From: Candidatus Poribacteria bacterium
GTDB taxonomy: Bacteria; Poribacteria; WGA-4E; WGA-3G
DNA length: 44,902 nt
Reading direction: 5' to 3'
NCBI GenBank assembly: GCA_028818705.1
Contig: JAPPNJ010000144.1
Coordinates: 34,120-79,021 of the forward strand
Part shown: piece after piece, positions 8,444 through 17,520 of the stretch
How the letters are laid out: each line of letters starts with the position of its first letter
How positions within the stretch are numbered: position 1 is the stretch's first letter
Notes under the pieces: model-generated
Seen by the model: only the letters and a program-made list of their open reading frames with translations
What the model was told of the DNA's origin: nothing
The model's database searches: none
Translations under genes and position numbers: made by a program

Positions 8444-9406
8444 ATGAAGATTAGGCGCTTTTTTGTATTTTGTGGTTTCAGTTTTATACTCATGTTCATG
8501 AGCATTTATCCCTTATCTGCGAAGGCACCGAAAACTGAAAAGATCGCGTTTTCGTCAAACCGAGACGGAGCATGGGATATTTACATTATGAATCCTGATG
8601 GAAGCAATCAGGTTAACTTAACACAGCATAGCGCTGTCGATTTTTCCCCAGTTTGGTCGCCTACAGGCGATCATATTATTTTTGTTTCTAACCGTGATGG
8701 TATTTTGGATCTTTTTCTAATGGACGCCGATGGTCGAAATGTGCGACGGGTCTTTAAGAAGTTGGCACAGAGAATTGAACCGGCGTGGTCCCCGGATGGA
8801 CGTAGGGTTGCCTACCATGCAGAAAAGCCTCAATGGAGCATCCAAACCGGCACGATACACGGGCATGATGGCGTTCAGGTAGCTTTGGCACTGGTACAGG
8901 GTGGTAATCCTTCGTGGTCACCGGATGGAGAAGAAATCGCTTTTGTTGCCGGTGAAGGGCGTCGTATACACATTGTGAAACTCCATTCTGGTCGGGAACG
9001 GGTGTTTCTGCCGAATGAACCCTCATGGATGTATTATCCCACATGGTCGCCAGATGGTGAAAAACTTGCGTTTTCTTGGTTAAAGTGGGGTTTGGGAAAT
9101 AAAAGAGCGATTTTTGTAGCGAATCGGGATGGAAGTGGATTGAAGCAGATTGGTAAGCCTGTACTCGGCGTCTTTCATCCGGTGTGGTCGCCAGATGGTG
9201 AAAAACTGGTTTATGCGGAGGAAGCCGTAGAGAGGGATCGTCAAATTACCGTAATTGATGTGCGGACCCGACGGAAAAAACAACTGACGCGCCGCGGCTT
9301 GAACGTTACACCCTCTTGGTTCAATCCAGCATTTGTAACATTACCCGTCGCACCCCAACCACATCTGCTAACAACAGTGTGGGGAAAAGTGAAGACAGTG
9401 GATTAA
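8444..9406 (+). CDS. Exported TolB-like (PD40) propeller protein 1
   Basis: A 320-residue protein with an N-terminal signal peptide (hydrophobic stretch about 6-25, likely cleavage near SAKA) and about six PD40/WD40-like blades of the TolB type. The repeated signature is (I/V)xFxSxRDGxxDIYxMxxDGxxxxxLT followed by PxWSPDG; WSPDG or WSPTG occurs repeatedly. TolB itself works with Pal and Tol proteins, but free-standing PD40 proteins like this one are usually of unknown function. The start has AGGAG at 8431-8435. The last residues read HLLTTVWGKVKTVD, a tail shared with its paralog and resembling the tails of two LamG proteins at 22-24 kb. It lies 21 nt after the lipoprotein array and is probably co-transcribed. 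Confidence 0.87.
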   Translation: MKIRRFFVFCGFSFILMFMSIYPLSAKAPKTEKIAFSSNRDGAWDIYIMNPDGSNQVNLTQHSAVDFSPVWSPTGDHIIFVSNRDGILDLFLMDADGRNVRRVFKKLAQRIEPAWSPDGRRVAYHAEKPQWSIQTGTIHGHDGVQVALALVQGGNPSWSPDGEEIAFVAGEGRRIHIVKLHSGRERVFLPNEPSWMYYPTWSPDGEKLAFSWLKWGLGNKRAIFVANRDGSGLKQIGKPVLGVFHPVWSPDGEKLVYAEEAVERDRQITVIDVRTRRKKQLTRRGLNVTPSWFNPAFVTLPVAPQPHLLTTVWGKVKTVD

Positions 9407-9440
9407 TTCGCCATCGACATCAGTAATAGGAGAAAATCTT

Positions 9441-10406
9441 ATGAAAGTTACACGTTTTTTCGTTCTGTGTTGTGTGAGTTTGATATTCGTGTTTGCGAGT
9501 GCTTGTCCTGTTGACGCGTGGGCACCGAAAACCGAGAAGATCGTATTTTCATCAAATCGGCGCGGGAATTGGGACATCTATGTTATGAACCCCGATGGCA
9601 GCAATCAGGTCAGACTCACCAAAAGCCCTTTAATCGATGTCAGTCCAGTCTGGTCGCCGACGGGTGAACAGATTCTTTTTGTCTCTGGTCACAGCGGCGC
9701 CATGGATCTCTATGTAATGGATGCGAACGGTAGCCGTCTTCGGAGAGTTTTTGGAAGTCCAGGACATAGAATCGAACCGGCTTGGTCACCCGATGGTGAA
9801 AGGATAGTATTTCATTCCCAATTGCCTCGATGGAGCATCCAAACGGCTACGATACACGGCAGAGATGTGAGAATAGTGGCTGAAGCCGACCCGCGTGGTG
9901 GTAATCCGTCGTGGTCTCCCGACGGAAAAGAAATAGCCTATGTTGGCAGTATGAATGACGCCCGCCGTATCCGAATTGTTACTCTCAGTTCGGGGGCTAT
10001 ACGCACTTTCCTGCCCAATAAATCCTCATGGATGTATACACCAGCATGGTCACCCGATGGTGAAAAACTTGCCTTTACTTGGTACAAGTGGGGTATACCG
10101 GATAAGGACGCACTTTTCGTTGCCAATCGTGATGGAAGTCGTTTGAAGCAGATTGGAAAAGCCGTACCCGGTACTTCCAGTCCTGCATGGTCACCCGCAG
10201 GAGATAAAATTGCTTATATGGAGGAAGCCATAGAGGGAGATCGTCAAATCGCCGTAATTGATATAAACAGTAAAAAGAAAAAGGAACTAACCCATCGTGG
10301 CTGGAACATTACACCCTCTTGGTTCAATCCAGCATTTGTAACATTACCCGTCGCGCCCCAACCGCACCTGCTAACAACGGTGTGGGGAAAAATGAAAGCG
10401 GACTAA
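9441..10406 (+). CDS. Exported TolB-like (PD40) propeller protein 2
   Basis: A 321-residue paralog of the preceding gene, similar over the whole length, with a signal peptide (hydrophobic about 6-24, cleavage near DAWA) and the same PD40 blades (NRRGNWDIYVMNPDGSNQ, WSPDGERIVF and others). The ribosome site is AGGAG at 9430-9434. The C-terminus is nearly identical to paralog 1: NITPSWFNPAFVTLPVAPQP, then HLLTTVWGKMKAD. The strong conservation of the tail compared with the blades suggests selection on it. The stop codon overlaps the hrpB stop codon on the other strand by two bases, and no terminator separates the convergent genes. Confidence 0.87.
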   Translation: MKVTRFFVLCCVSLIFVFASACPVDAWAPKTEKIVFSSNRRGNWDIYVMNPDGSNQVRLTKSPLIDVSPVWSPTGEQILFVSGHSGAMDLYVMDANGSRLRRVFGSPGHRIEPAWSPDGERIVFHSQLPRWSIQTATIHGRDVRIVAEADPRGGNPSWSPDGKEIAYVGSMNDARRIRIVTLSSGAIRTFLPNKSSWMYTPAWSPDGEKLAFTWYKWGIPDKDALFVANRDGSRLKQIGKAVPGTSSPAWSPAGDKIAYMEEAIEGDRQIAVIDINSKKKKELTHRGWNITPSWFNPAFVTLPVAPQPHLLTTVWGKMKAD

Positions 10407-12787
10407 GGACGCACCGTCCGTACCTGTCCACGGAGATCAAGCTGCACTTTCCAGTTATTCCAGCGCGGTAGTAATATTGTGCTCAACACCGGTTGACGAA
10501 TGCCGCGATGCCAACGCAGCGTAACCAATTTTTGGGCAGGATTGTATTCCACATTGAATTTAGCACCGTTAACAGAGAATTCTTTTGGATACTGCGCCTC
10601 AACTTCGGCGATTGTTCCAGCGTCTATCTCGGTAAATGTTAGATCTTCAGCAGAGAGGAGTTGCCACTCCTCGGCAGCCTCAACGCCTAATGTAGTGAGC
10701 CGTGACACCAGCCATGTGTGCGGCGTCATCGTCTTTGTTGCTGATGTTTGTATATCAGGCTTGAGTGCGCAATGCAATAGCCAAGCATCAATCGAGCGTG
10801 TGAGATTTTCACCCATATCGGGGAGCACGGACCCAGAGAGAATAAGAGATGCTAACGCCTCTCTTAACAATCCCCCACTGAGTGGGCGACGTTCGCGGCC
10901 GATCTCCCTTCCCGCGTATTCGGTCATCACTTCCGCAACGATGTCATCGCCTTCGAGTCTGGGGGTGGCGAGTTGAGAGGTTCCGATACCCGCCTTCACC
11001 AAATCCTCAAAAGTACAGGGCATCGCCGTACGTCCCATCAATTGAACGCGCGTGCCTTTTGCAATGCCGACAGTCTCGAAGATAAGGGCGGCATGCCGCT
11101 CGTCGGGTAGAAGGGAATCGGAATCGAGAAAAACCTCTTCTTGTCCATTGCCCCAGCCTTTGCCTTTCCGTCTTCGGACGTAAGCACAAGCGTCCCACTC
11201 ACGCAGAAGATAAACTATCAGCGCAGCGCGATCGGGTTGTAGGGGGGTGTGGTCTTTCACTACAGGTGGCAGTTCAAAGAAGTCTCTGAGTTGCGTCGCG
11301 ATCCTGCGACATTCGGCGAGAGCGATTTTATGAAGGTGATGACGTTTCTCATCGCCACAACGTAGTGTTCGGATTGCTGCTGTGGCATCGCATCCATCCC
11401 GAAAAAGGTCTTTTTGCCGAGCTTTCTGGACAGTGTCTTGCTGTTCGGTCGGCGTGCCGTTCATGCGTCGCCATAGCGGAGCAGGTCGTTCCAATGTGGC
11501 GATCAAATCCACCAGATCGCGTCGGAGAGACGGTGGTGCTTTAACCAACAGTCGGGCGTGCAGCGGGTTGACAGGCAACGCACAGATCCTCACCCCTGCT
11601 GTTGTAAGTGTGCCGTCGTCGGATAACACGCCCCAACTTTTCAATTCGGTTTGTGCCCTTTCTACTGCAAAATCAGGAGGTTCGTCAAGGAACGTCAAGT
11701 CTTGGGGACGGTAGCCGGTTGAAGCAACAGTGAGCACGAATTGTGTTAAGTCCTCGCGCCGGATTTCTGGAGGTGTTTCCTGTTCAAGTTGTGCGTGCTC
11801 TTCCCAGAGTCTATAGCAGATACCGGGTCCGAGGCGACCGGCACGCCCGCGGCGTTGTTCGGCTGAAGCTTGTGAGATCGGACGCAGTGCCAAGACGATG
11901 CGCCGATTTTGATGGATACGCTGACGCACTAAACCTGCGTCTACCACAGCCGTAATACCCGGGAGTGTGACGGACGTTTCTGCCACGTTGGTTGCGAGGA
12001 TAACGCGACGACGTTGGGATTGAGGGTCAAATGCCAAGTCTTGGGCACCGGGAGGTAGGTCGGCGTGCAGTGGGAGAAGTTCGACGTTCCGTATTTTACG
12101 TAGTGCATCTTGGCATGCGTTAATTTCACCTTTGCCAGGCAGGAAAACCAAGACATTTCCCTCGGTCTCTTTGAGGACGCGGATAATCCCTTTTTCAACG
12201 CGTTCCACTAAATGGTGAGCAGTCGGCACGACTGTACCGCCGAGGTAACGCACTTCAACGGGATAGAGGCTTCCTTTTGAACGTAGGACCTGTCCACCGA
12301 TAGATCGGGCGAGTTGTTGTGCAGCTATTGTGGCAGACATGATAACAAGCCTTGCATCACGCCGTTTCTTTCGACAGATAGCGAGAAACAGGTCTGCTTC
12401 TACACCGCGTTCATGGAATTCATCCAAAATGATGGTCCCATATTGGTCTAATTCTGGTCCAGCGGCATATCGCAAGGCAACACCGGGCGTAACAAAACGG
12501 ATACGGGTTCGCGCCTCCGAACTGACATCCTCGAAACGGACGGTGTAGCCGATCGAATGTCCCAACGGTTCGCCGCGTTGTTGTGCCACCCACCGTGCGA
12601 GTGAACGACAGGCGACGCGTCTCGGTTCGACAACCAACACTGGGGTATCGGATAGCGCTGCGCACCACGGCGGAATTTGCGTTGATTTGCCGCTACCCGT
12701 CGGTGCTACGACCACGACGGGACCTTTTGCAATGGCGTCTTGGAATGTTTCCTTTAGTTCTGTAATCGGCAGTGTGGTTTCGTTCAT
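10403..12787 (-). CDS. hrpB: ATP-dependent RNA helicase HrpB (DEAH/RHA family)
   Basis: A 794-residue superfamily 2 helicase. From the chosen ATG at 12787: Walker A APTGSGKST (about 28-36), DEFH box (122-125, the HrpB form of DEAH), SATI, LVFLPGKGEI, ATNVAETSVTLPGI and QRRGRAGRLGPG (motif VI), followed by the helicase-associated and HrpB C-terminal domains ending in the short motif LRGQVRTVRP. Length and order match the HrpB family. Longer in-frame starts at 12823 and 12826 fall inside a good promoter (-35 element) and are unlikely. HrpB is conserved in many bacteria; its physiological RNA substrate is poorly defined. It is divergent from the TPR/propeller gene at 12910 and convergent with the TolB-like gene. 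Confidence 0.94.
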   Translation of the reverse strand: MNETTLPITELKETFQDAIAKGPVVVVAPTGSGKSTQIPPWCAALSDTPVLVVEPRRVACRSLARWVAQQRGEPLGHSIGYTVRFEDVSSEARTRIRFVTPGVALRYAAGPELDQYGTIILDEFHERGVEADLFLAICRKKRRDARLVIMSATIAAQQLARSIGGQVLRSKGSLYPVEVRYLGGTVVPTAHHLVERVEKGIIRVLKETEGNVLVFLPGKGEINACQDALRKIRNVELLPLHADLPPGAQDLAFDPQSQRRRVILATNVAETSVTLPGITAVVDAGLVRQRIHQNRRIVLALRPISQASAEQRRGRAGRLGPGICYRLWEEHAQLEQETPPEIRREDLTQFVLTVASTGYRPQDLTFLDEPPDFAVERAQTELKSWGVLSDDGTLTTAGVRICALPVNPLHARLLVKAPPSLRRDLVDLIATLERPAPLWRRMNGTPTEQQDTVQKARQKDLFRDGCDATAAIRTLRCGDEKRHHLHKIALAECRRIATQLRDFFELPPVVKDHTPLQPDRAALIVYLLREWDACAYVRRRKGKGWGNGQEEVFLDSDSLLPDERHAALIFETVGIAKGTRVQLMGRTAMPCTFEDLVKAGIGTSQLATPRLEGDDIVAEVMTEYAGREIGRERRPLSGGLLREALASLILSGSVLPDMGENLTRSIDAWLLHCALKPDIQTSATKTMTPHTWLVSRLTTLGVEAAEEWQLLSAEDLTFTEIDAGTIAEVEAQYPKEFSVNGAKFNVEYNPAQKLVTLRWHRGIRQPVLSTILLPRWNNWKVQLDLRGQVRTVRP

Positions 12788-12797
12788 GGCGTGTATT

Positions 12798-12826
12798 ATT
12801 ATAGCCGATAGTGGCTTTGGCATCAA
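12798..12826 (-). promoter_or_regulatory. Sigma70-type promoter of hrpB, nearly leaderless
   Basis: On the minus strand: TTGATG (12821-12826), a 17-nt spacer, TATAAT (12798-12803). The expected transcription start, about seven bases on, is within a few bases of the hrpB ATG at 12787, and there is no Shine-Dalgarno sequence. The mRNA would therefore be leaderless or nearly so. Confidence 0.65.
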
Positions 12827-12842
12827 GCGGAACCCAACCGTC

Positions 12843-12871
12843 TTGACATTTCACTCTGTTTCTGGTATTAT
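12843..12871 (+). promoter_or_regulatory. Sigma70-type promoter of the TPR/propeller gene
   Basis: TTGACA (12843-12848), a 17-nt spacer, TATTAT (12866-12871). An overlapping TATAAT at 12869-12874 would need a 20-nt spacer. It lies 38 nt upstream of the ATG at 12910 and back to back with the hrpB promoter. Confidence 0.75.
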
Positions 12872-12909
12872 AATCTGAAATATATCAATCCATTTTTTCA
12901 AGGAAAATT

Positions 12910-15024
12910 ATGTTACATCAGACGCTGAAAAAAAATACACAAAGAAAAAAACAGAAGATGTACCGTCTATTTGCGCTGATAACAGTTGTGGTTCTGTTCG
13001 TCTATCAGCACCCTGTTTATAGCGAGCAGTACGTCGTTGTTGACACAGAAAACGGCGATAGATTAACCGGCACTTGGCGCGGTGCCACTGAAACCCATTT
13101 TGAAATTGAGTATCAAGGACAGATTTTACGGCTTCCCTTGGCGGGACATAGTATTAGTTTCACATCAAGCCTTTCACATGTTGCCGATCGAACCGCCGCA
13201 AAGTACTATAGAAACGGACTTATGTTGCTGGAGTTAGGACTTCCAGAAGAAGCAAAAAGCCGCTTTGAAGCCGCCATTGCGGAACTTCCGAAATATCCGG
13301 CTGCCCATTATCAACTTGGATTGCTTCATAAAGCGGACGGTGATAACGCCAACGCGTTTGAACGCTTCCGGTCTGTGGCAATCCTTGATGCCGCCAATTA
13401 TGATTTGGTGCCGTTCTTTCAGGAGCTTGGGGATGCTGCATTCGCCAGTGGTGATTATGCCGTAGCAGTGGATAACTATCAACTGATTCTAACCTATTAC
13501 CCAGAACACTCGGTTATTCCTGCGTTGAGTTATCTCACTGGGTTCCTTCTTGTAGAACGATTGGAGAATGTGATTGCAGGATTGCCGATCCTTGCGTCGG
13601 CGGTCAGACAGTATCCCGACAGATCTGAACATGAACGCGCATTTTTCCTAATGGGAAAACTACAAGCAGAGACCGATCAATTGGAAGAGGCGATCTACAC
13701 TTTGCAGGGGTTTGTTGTGCGTTATCCGGTGAGCGAGTGGGTTTATGAGGCGCGCCTCATTCGTGCTGAAGTCAATTTGAAACTCGGTAAAGTCATAGAG
13801 GCTGCAAGTGAAGCAGGACTCATCTACGAGTCGAGTATAGATGAGACTGTGCAGGAACGCGCAAAGCAGATTCTGGATCAGACCCGGTGGATAGTCTACA
13901 CAGATGCAGATGGACTTCCAGACAACCAGATTCAAACTATTGCCAACGATGGCACAAGGCTGTGGATAGGTACACCGAAAGGTATTATGTTGTTTGAGAC
14001 TGCGTACGATAAGTGGTTACCTATCGAAGATGAGCCGCAACTCATTAATACTGCTGTAGAAACGATTCCAGATGTCAGAGCCATTTCAGTAGACTCGCAA
14101 GAGGTGTGGATAGGTACTCGCTCCCAAGGTGTAATCCATTATAATAAGCTAACGAGTGAAATTCAGACGTATTCACCTATTGATGGATTTCCCGGTTGGG
14201 TTAGAGACATCAGTGCCGACGAAATGGAAATCTGGTTCGCAACGGATATCGGAATGATACGCCAGATTCGCGGTAGCGTTGATCCGCCACTTGTCTACAA
14301 CACACAGAACAGTCATCTTCCGGCGAATGATATTGAAACGTTGGTCCTCACACCCAACAGGATTTGGTGTATCTCGGTGGAAGGAATTGTAGGGACATTT
14401 AACCGGGAGATTGAGGAGTGGTACACCTATCATTCGACAGGACTTCGAGAAGGTATGACAATCGTTGGGGTTGATGTTGCAGCAGATCAACTGCTTTTTA
14501 CGTGGTTCAATGCCGATGAGAAATCCAACGGTTATTTTCGAGCGGATTTGGATGGCGGAAGTGGAAGACCGACAACACTCCATACCGGTGTAGACGATGA
14601 AAGCAAGTTAAGGAACATTTATATTAGAGGGGATCTCGATACTTCGCCTATCCCTGTCATTGAAGAAGAGCCTGTGATTGAGGGAGAGATTGAGGAGGGT
14701 ATGGCAGAAGAGATCGTCGAAGAGATTGAGGTGCTGCCGGAAGAAGTAGAAACGGAAGATTTTTTGGAGTCCGAATTCTTTCCTGAAATGGAAGTGATAG
14801 AAGAGGAACCGTTGCCTCCTATACCGGAGGTCCCTTTAGTGTTGTGGATAGCGACGAACGATATGTTTTATACGCACCAGACCCGTTCTGCTGATGCGTG
14901 GACGTATACAACCACACCTCGGATAGTCGCCGGTGGGTTGATGGCAATACAGTCTTTCGTTGTGGCGAATAACAGAGCATGGATAGCCACCGCCAACGGT
15001 TTGGTAACCATAAATGTCCAATAA
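12910..15024 (+). CDS. Exported TPR and two-component-regulator-type propeller protein
   Basis: A 704-residue protein. The N-terminus is strongly basic (KKNTQRKKQK) and followed by a hydrophobic segment (about 18-35), a signal peptide or anchor. The start at 12910 has AGGA five bases upstream. Next comes a short beta region (ENGDRLTGTWRGATETHFEI), then TPR-like repeats (about 95-315: MLLELGLPEEAKSRFEAAI, YPAAHYQLGLLHKADGD). From about 325 there are reg_prop-like blades (DGLPDNQIQTIANDGTRLWI, VWIGTRSQGVIHYNKLT), as in sensor propellers of hybrid histidine kinases, but no kinase domain follows. A Glu/Pro-rich acidic linker (about 575-640) splits off the final blades. It probably recognises an extracytoplasmic ligand or partner; the specific role is unknown. 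fdhD follows 35 nt later. Confidence 0.82.
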   Translation: MLHQTLKKNTQRKKQKMYRLFALITVVVLFVYQHPVYSEQYVVVDTENGDRLTGTWRGATETHFEIEYQGQILRLPLAGHSISFTSSLSHVADRTAAKYYRNGLMLLELGLPEEAKSRFEAAIAELPKYPAAHYQLGLLHKADGDNANAFERFRSVAILDAANYDLVPFFQELGDAAFASGDYAVAVDNYQLILTYYPEHSVIPALSYLTGFLLVERLENVIAGLPILASAVRQYPDRSEHERAFFLMGKLQAETDQLEEAIYTLQGFVVRYPVSEWVYEARLIRAEVNLKLGKVIEAASEAGLIYESSIDETVQERAKQILDQTRWIVYTDADGLPDNQIQTIANDGTRLWIGTPKGIMLFETAYDKWLPIEDEPQLINTAVETIPDVRAISVDSQEVWIGTRSQGVIHYNKLTSEIQTYSPIDGFPGWVRDISADEMEIWFATDIGMIRQIRGSVDPPLVYNTQNSHLPANDIETLVLTPNRIWCISVEGIVGTFNREIEEWYTYHSTGLREGMTIVGVDVAADQLLFTWFNADEKSNGYFRADLDGGSGRPTTLHTGVDDESKLRNIYIRGDLDTSPIPVIEEEPVIEGEIEEGMAEEIVEEIEVLPEEVETEDFLESEFFPEMEVIEEEPLPPIPEVPLVLWIATNDMFYTHQTRSADAWTYTTTPRIVAGGLMAIQSFVVANNRAWIATANGLVTINVQ

Positions 15025-15059
15025 GTCTCGTTCTCGAATGTGTGCGGATCTAAGAAATC

Positions 15060-15902
15060 ATGCAACCGACATCCACAAAACTTATTACGCGCTGGGCGTA
15101 TGCCGAACCTACCCAAGTTGAAGACGAGTTGGTTGTCGAAGAACCGCTTGAAGTCCGGGTAGGGCAGGAGAGCTTAATCGTTGTCATGCGAACGCCCGGA
15201 CACGATTTTGAATTGGCAACGGGTTTTCTCTATACAGAAAGCCTCATAACTTCTTGCGATGACATTGAGATCATCGCATACTGTGATGAAGAGGTTTCTG
15301 AAACGGAGTCCACCGGTTTCTCGTCGCTGGAAAACATCGTCAATGTCCGCCTCACGGAAGAACTGGATCTTGAGACACAATCGGGCTGGCAACGGAATTT
15401 CCATGCAAACGCAAGCTGCGGACTCTGTGGCAAGATGACGATTGAATCTGTTAAGCATCAAGTGCCGCCCCTGAATTCCGGGTTGCACGTGAACCAAGCC
15501 GTCTTTTATCACCTCAACGATCGGTTAAGAACAGCACAATCCGTTTTTGAGAGGACGGGTGGGCTTCACGCCGCCGGACTCTTTGATGAGACGGGTGAGC
15601 TCCTAATTGTCAGAGAGGACATAGGCAGACACAACGCTGTTGATAAGGTGATAGGACATGCGCTACTGGCGGATCTGCTACCGCTTGATCGACATATTTT
15701 AATGGTGAGCGGGCGAGCGAGTTTTGAAATTGTCCAAAAGGCACTCTTTGCGCGTATCCCTATCGTTGTTGCTGTTTCTGCTGCATCTACACTTGCTGTT
15801 GACCTCGCCCAGGAAGGCAACCTCACGTTAGTCGGTTTCATGCGAGGGAAGAGTATGGCGGTCTACAGTTGTCCAGAGCGCGTTTGCAGTAACTCTATAT
15901 AG
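15060..15902 (+). CDS. fdhD: Formate dehydrogenase accessory sulfurtransferase FdhD
   Basis: A 280-residue FdhD protein, which carries sulfur from the cysteine desulfurase to the molybdenum cofactor of formate dehydrogenases. Visible family motifs: TPGHDFELATGFLYTE (46-60), the sulfur-relay cysteines in NASCGLCGK (Cys120 and Cys123), TGGLHAAGLFD, REDIGRHNAVDKVIGHALL and VSGRASFEIVQKA. The length matches the family. The ATG at 15060 has only a weak ribosome site, so it may be translated after the upstream TPR/propeller gene. No formate dehydrogenase subunit is in the window, so its client enzyme must be encoded elsewhere. The cofactor binding and catalytic motifs are intact. Confidence 0.95.
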   Translation: MQPTSTKLITRWAYAEPTQVEDELVVEEPLEVRVGQESLIVVMRTPGHDFELATGFLYTESLITSCDDIEIIAYCDEEVSETESTGFSSLENIVNVRLTEELDLETQSGWQRNFHANASCGLCGKMTIESVKHQVPPLNSGLHVNQAVFYHLNDRLRTAQSVFERTGGLHAAGLFDETGELLIVREDIGRHNAVDKVIGHALLADLLPLDRHILMVSGRASFEIVQKALFARIPIVVAVSAASTLAVDLAQEGNLTLVGFMRGKSMAVYSCPERVCSNSI

Positions 15903-16019
15903 TACAAAGTATTTGAATTATGGACATATCAAGCTGCTTCAGCGCACAAGTTTTTTCTATCTTTTTTTGGTGGTGCGTCTCTACAATAGCAAGTAAAACT
16001 TAAAGGGAGTAAAATTCTC

Positions 16020-16307
16020 ATGTTAAGCATTTTGAACAGCATTCAAGGGCTTGTTAATTTCCTGTTTCTGGTAGCTATTGTGGGGACTGTAGGTGTTTCG
16101 TGGTTATATGCACATCGATTGAAGAAACAGTACAACGCCGATTTTCCGTGGGGCAAGACAGTGTCTATTGTCGGAATCGAGGTCCTACTTTGGATAGGGT
16201 TCAACTTTTTCTGGGAAATCTTTGAAGCATTCTGGCTACCAATTCTTGTTGTCGCTATTATTGCGATTGTCGTCGTTCTCTCGCGAAACAGGCGAAAATA
16301 TATCTGA
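16020..16307 (+). CDS. Small three-segment membrane protein
   Basis: A 95-residue very hydrophobic protein with three predicted membrane segments: about 8-28, 46-66 and 72-89, with a basic loop (AHRLKKQY) and a basic C-terminus (RNRRKYI). AGGGAG lies 13 bases or fewer upstream of the ATG. No conserved domain is recognised. It stands alone between fdhD (117-nt gap) and an alcohol dehydrogenase gene (70-nt gap), so it may not belong to either unit. Function is unknown. Confidence 0.65.
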   Translation: MLSILNSIQGLVNFLFLVAIVGTVGVSWLYAHRLKKQYNADFPWGKTVSIVGIEVLLWIGFNFFWEIFEAFWLPILVVAIIAIVVVLSRNRRKYI

Positions 16308-16377
16308 ATGAGAGCGAAAGTGGGGTGCCAGTAGGTTCACCTGTCGGGACCCTAAATTTATGTGAGGGAGGAAATAT

Positions 16378-17430
16378 ATGAGTCGAACAGGCAGAGCCGT
16401 GGTTGCACACGGTCAAGACTTTGAAATTCGTGAATACCCAGTCCCCGATCCGGAGCCTAACACGCTCCTGCTCCGTCAGGAGTTAGCCGGTATCTGTGGG
16501 ACTGACCTGCATAACTGGCAGAACGGTTTCCAGCAGGAAGTGTTGTTGGGACATGAAAACGTCGGTATCATTGAGGCACTCGGTGAAGGTATTGAGACGG
16601 ATTATGTCGGAAAACCGATTAAAGAGGGCGACCGGATTATCTTCGCACCCGGGACAAGCTACGGCGCTTATGGATTCCAGTGGAATCCGGACGAGGCACC
16701 GCATTTTCGCGGTGGGTTCGCCGATTATATGTACCTTGTCCATCCAAATACCTGCTTTATGAAAACCGATGCCTCACCTGAAGTCGCCGTGCTCACAGAG
16801 CCTTTTACTATCGGCGTTCATGCTGCGATGCGGGGTCAAATAAAACTGGGCGATACTGTCGTTGTGCAAGGTTCCGGTGCTATCGGGCTTGTGACGCTCG
16901 CGTGTGCGAAACTGAGCGGTGCCGCAACGGTCATTGTAGTAGGTGGTCCTGCCGGACGACTGGAACTCGCCAAGCGGCTCGGTGCTGATGTAACGATTAA
17001 CATTGAGGAAGTCCCCTCTGTCGAAGAACGAACGGAACTTGTGATGGCGGAAACGCCGCGCAAAGAGGGTGCCGATGTTGTCTTTGAGTGTGCCGGTTTC
17101 CTCCCTGCAACGCCAGAAGGTTTAGGATATACCCGACGTAGCGGCACCTTTGTTGAGGTTGGTCACTTCGTGGATATGGGTTCAATCGACTTCAACATTA
17201 ACCAATTGCTGATGCGCAAAAATCTTCGCGTTGAAGCGATCTGGGGAAGCGGTTATGAGCATTTCGTCCGCGGCTTGCCGCTCCTTGAACAGAGCGGACT
17301 TCCCTTTGCGGACATGATTAGCCATCAGCTCCCGCTCTCACAGGTCGGAGACGGCTTTCACGCACTCAATGGCGACTACCGTATTAAGGGTGAAACAGCA
17401 ATTAAAATTGCGATTCGAGCTGAGGAGTAA
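16378..17430 (+). CDS. Zinc-type alcohol/polyol dehydrogenase lacking the structural zinc site
   Basis: A 350-residue medium-chain dehydrogenase/reductase. The GroES-like N-terminal domain carries the catalytic-zinc residues in GICGTDLHNW (Cys40) and GHENVG (His59, Glu60). The Rossmann domain shows VVVQGSGAIGLV (about 161-171). The Cys-rich structural zinc loop seen in many relatives is missing: the segment after GDRIIFAPG contains no CxxCxxC. Substrate is not predictable; L-threonine, sorbitol and similar polyols are typical for this family. The ribosome site GGGAGG precedes the ATG. The next genes are a Gfo/Idh/MocA oxidoreductase and a sugar isomerase-like protein, so oxidation of a sugar or cyclitol is likely. 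The contrast with the zinc-complete dehydrogenase at 30193 is clear. Confidence 0.88.
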   Translation: MSRTGRAVVAHGQDFEIREYPVPDPEPNTLLLRQELAGICGTDLHNWQNGFQQEVLLGHENVGIIEALGEGIETDYVGKPIKEGDRIIFAPGTSYGAYGFQWNPDEAPHFRGGFADYMYLVHPNTCFMKTDASPEVAVLTEPFTIGVHAAMRGQIKLGDTVVVQGSGAIGLVTLACAKLSGAATVIVVGGPAGRLELAKRLGADVTINIEEVPSVEERTELVMAETPRKEGADVVFECAGFLPATPEGLGYTRRSGTFVEVGHFVDMGSIDFNINQLLMRKNLRVEAIWGSGYEHFVRGLPLLEQSGLPFADMISHQLPLSQVGDGFHALNGDYRIKGETAIKIAIRAEE

Positions 17431-17454
17431 ACAAATTCAGAGGCATCGCAAACT

Positions 17455-17509
17455 TATAGCGGCGCGTTCCAAGCACGCACACATTGCGTGCTGATATAGC
17501 GCGCCTATA
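17455..17509. repeat. Nested palindrome in the leader of the Gfo/Idh/MocA gene
   Basis: Inner perfect 8-bp stem AGCACGCA (17472-17479) with TGCGTGCT (17485-17492), loop CACAT. Outer arms GGCGCG (17461-17466) with CGCGCC (17500-17505), extended by TATA on both sides. It ends just before the AGGAGG ribosome site of the next gene, so it could act as a leader hairpin or be one of the genome's intergenic palindromes. There is no T-run. Confidence 0.7.
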
Positions 17510-17520
17510 GGAGGTAATTA

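Noticed and set aside
12788..12826. Longer N-terminus for hrpB
   Set aside because: The extra codons overlap the promoter, and the family begins near the chosen ATG.
12869..12874. TATAAT as the -10 of the TPR/propeller promoter
   Set aside because: It would need a 20-nt spacer from TTGACA. TATTAT at 12866-12871 gives 17 nt.
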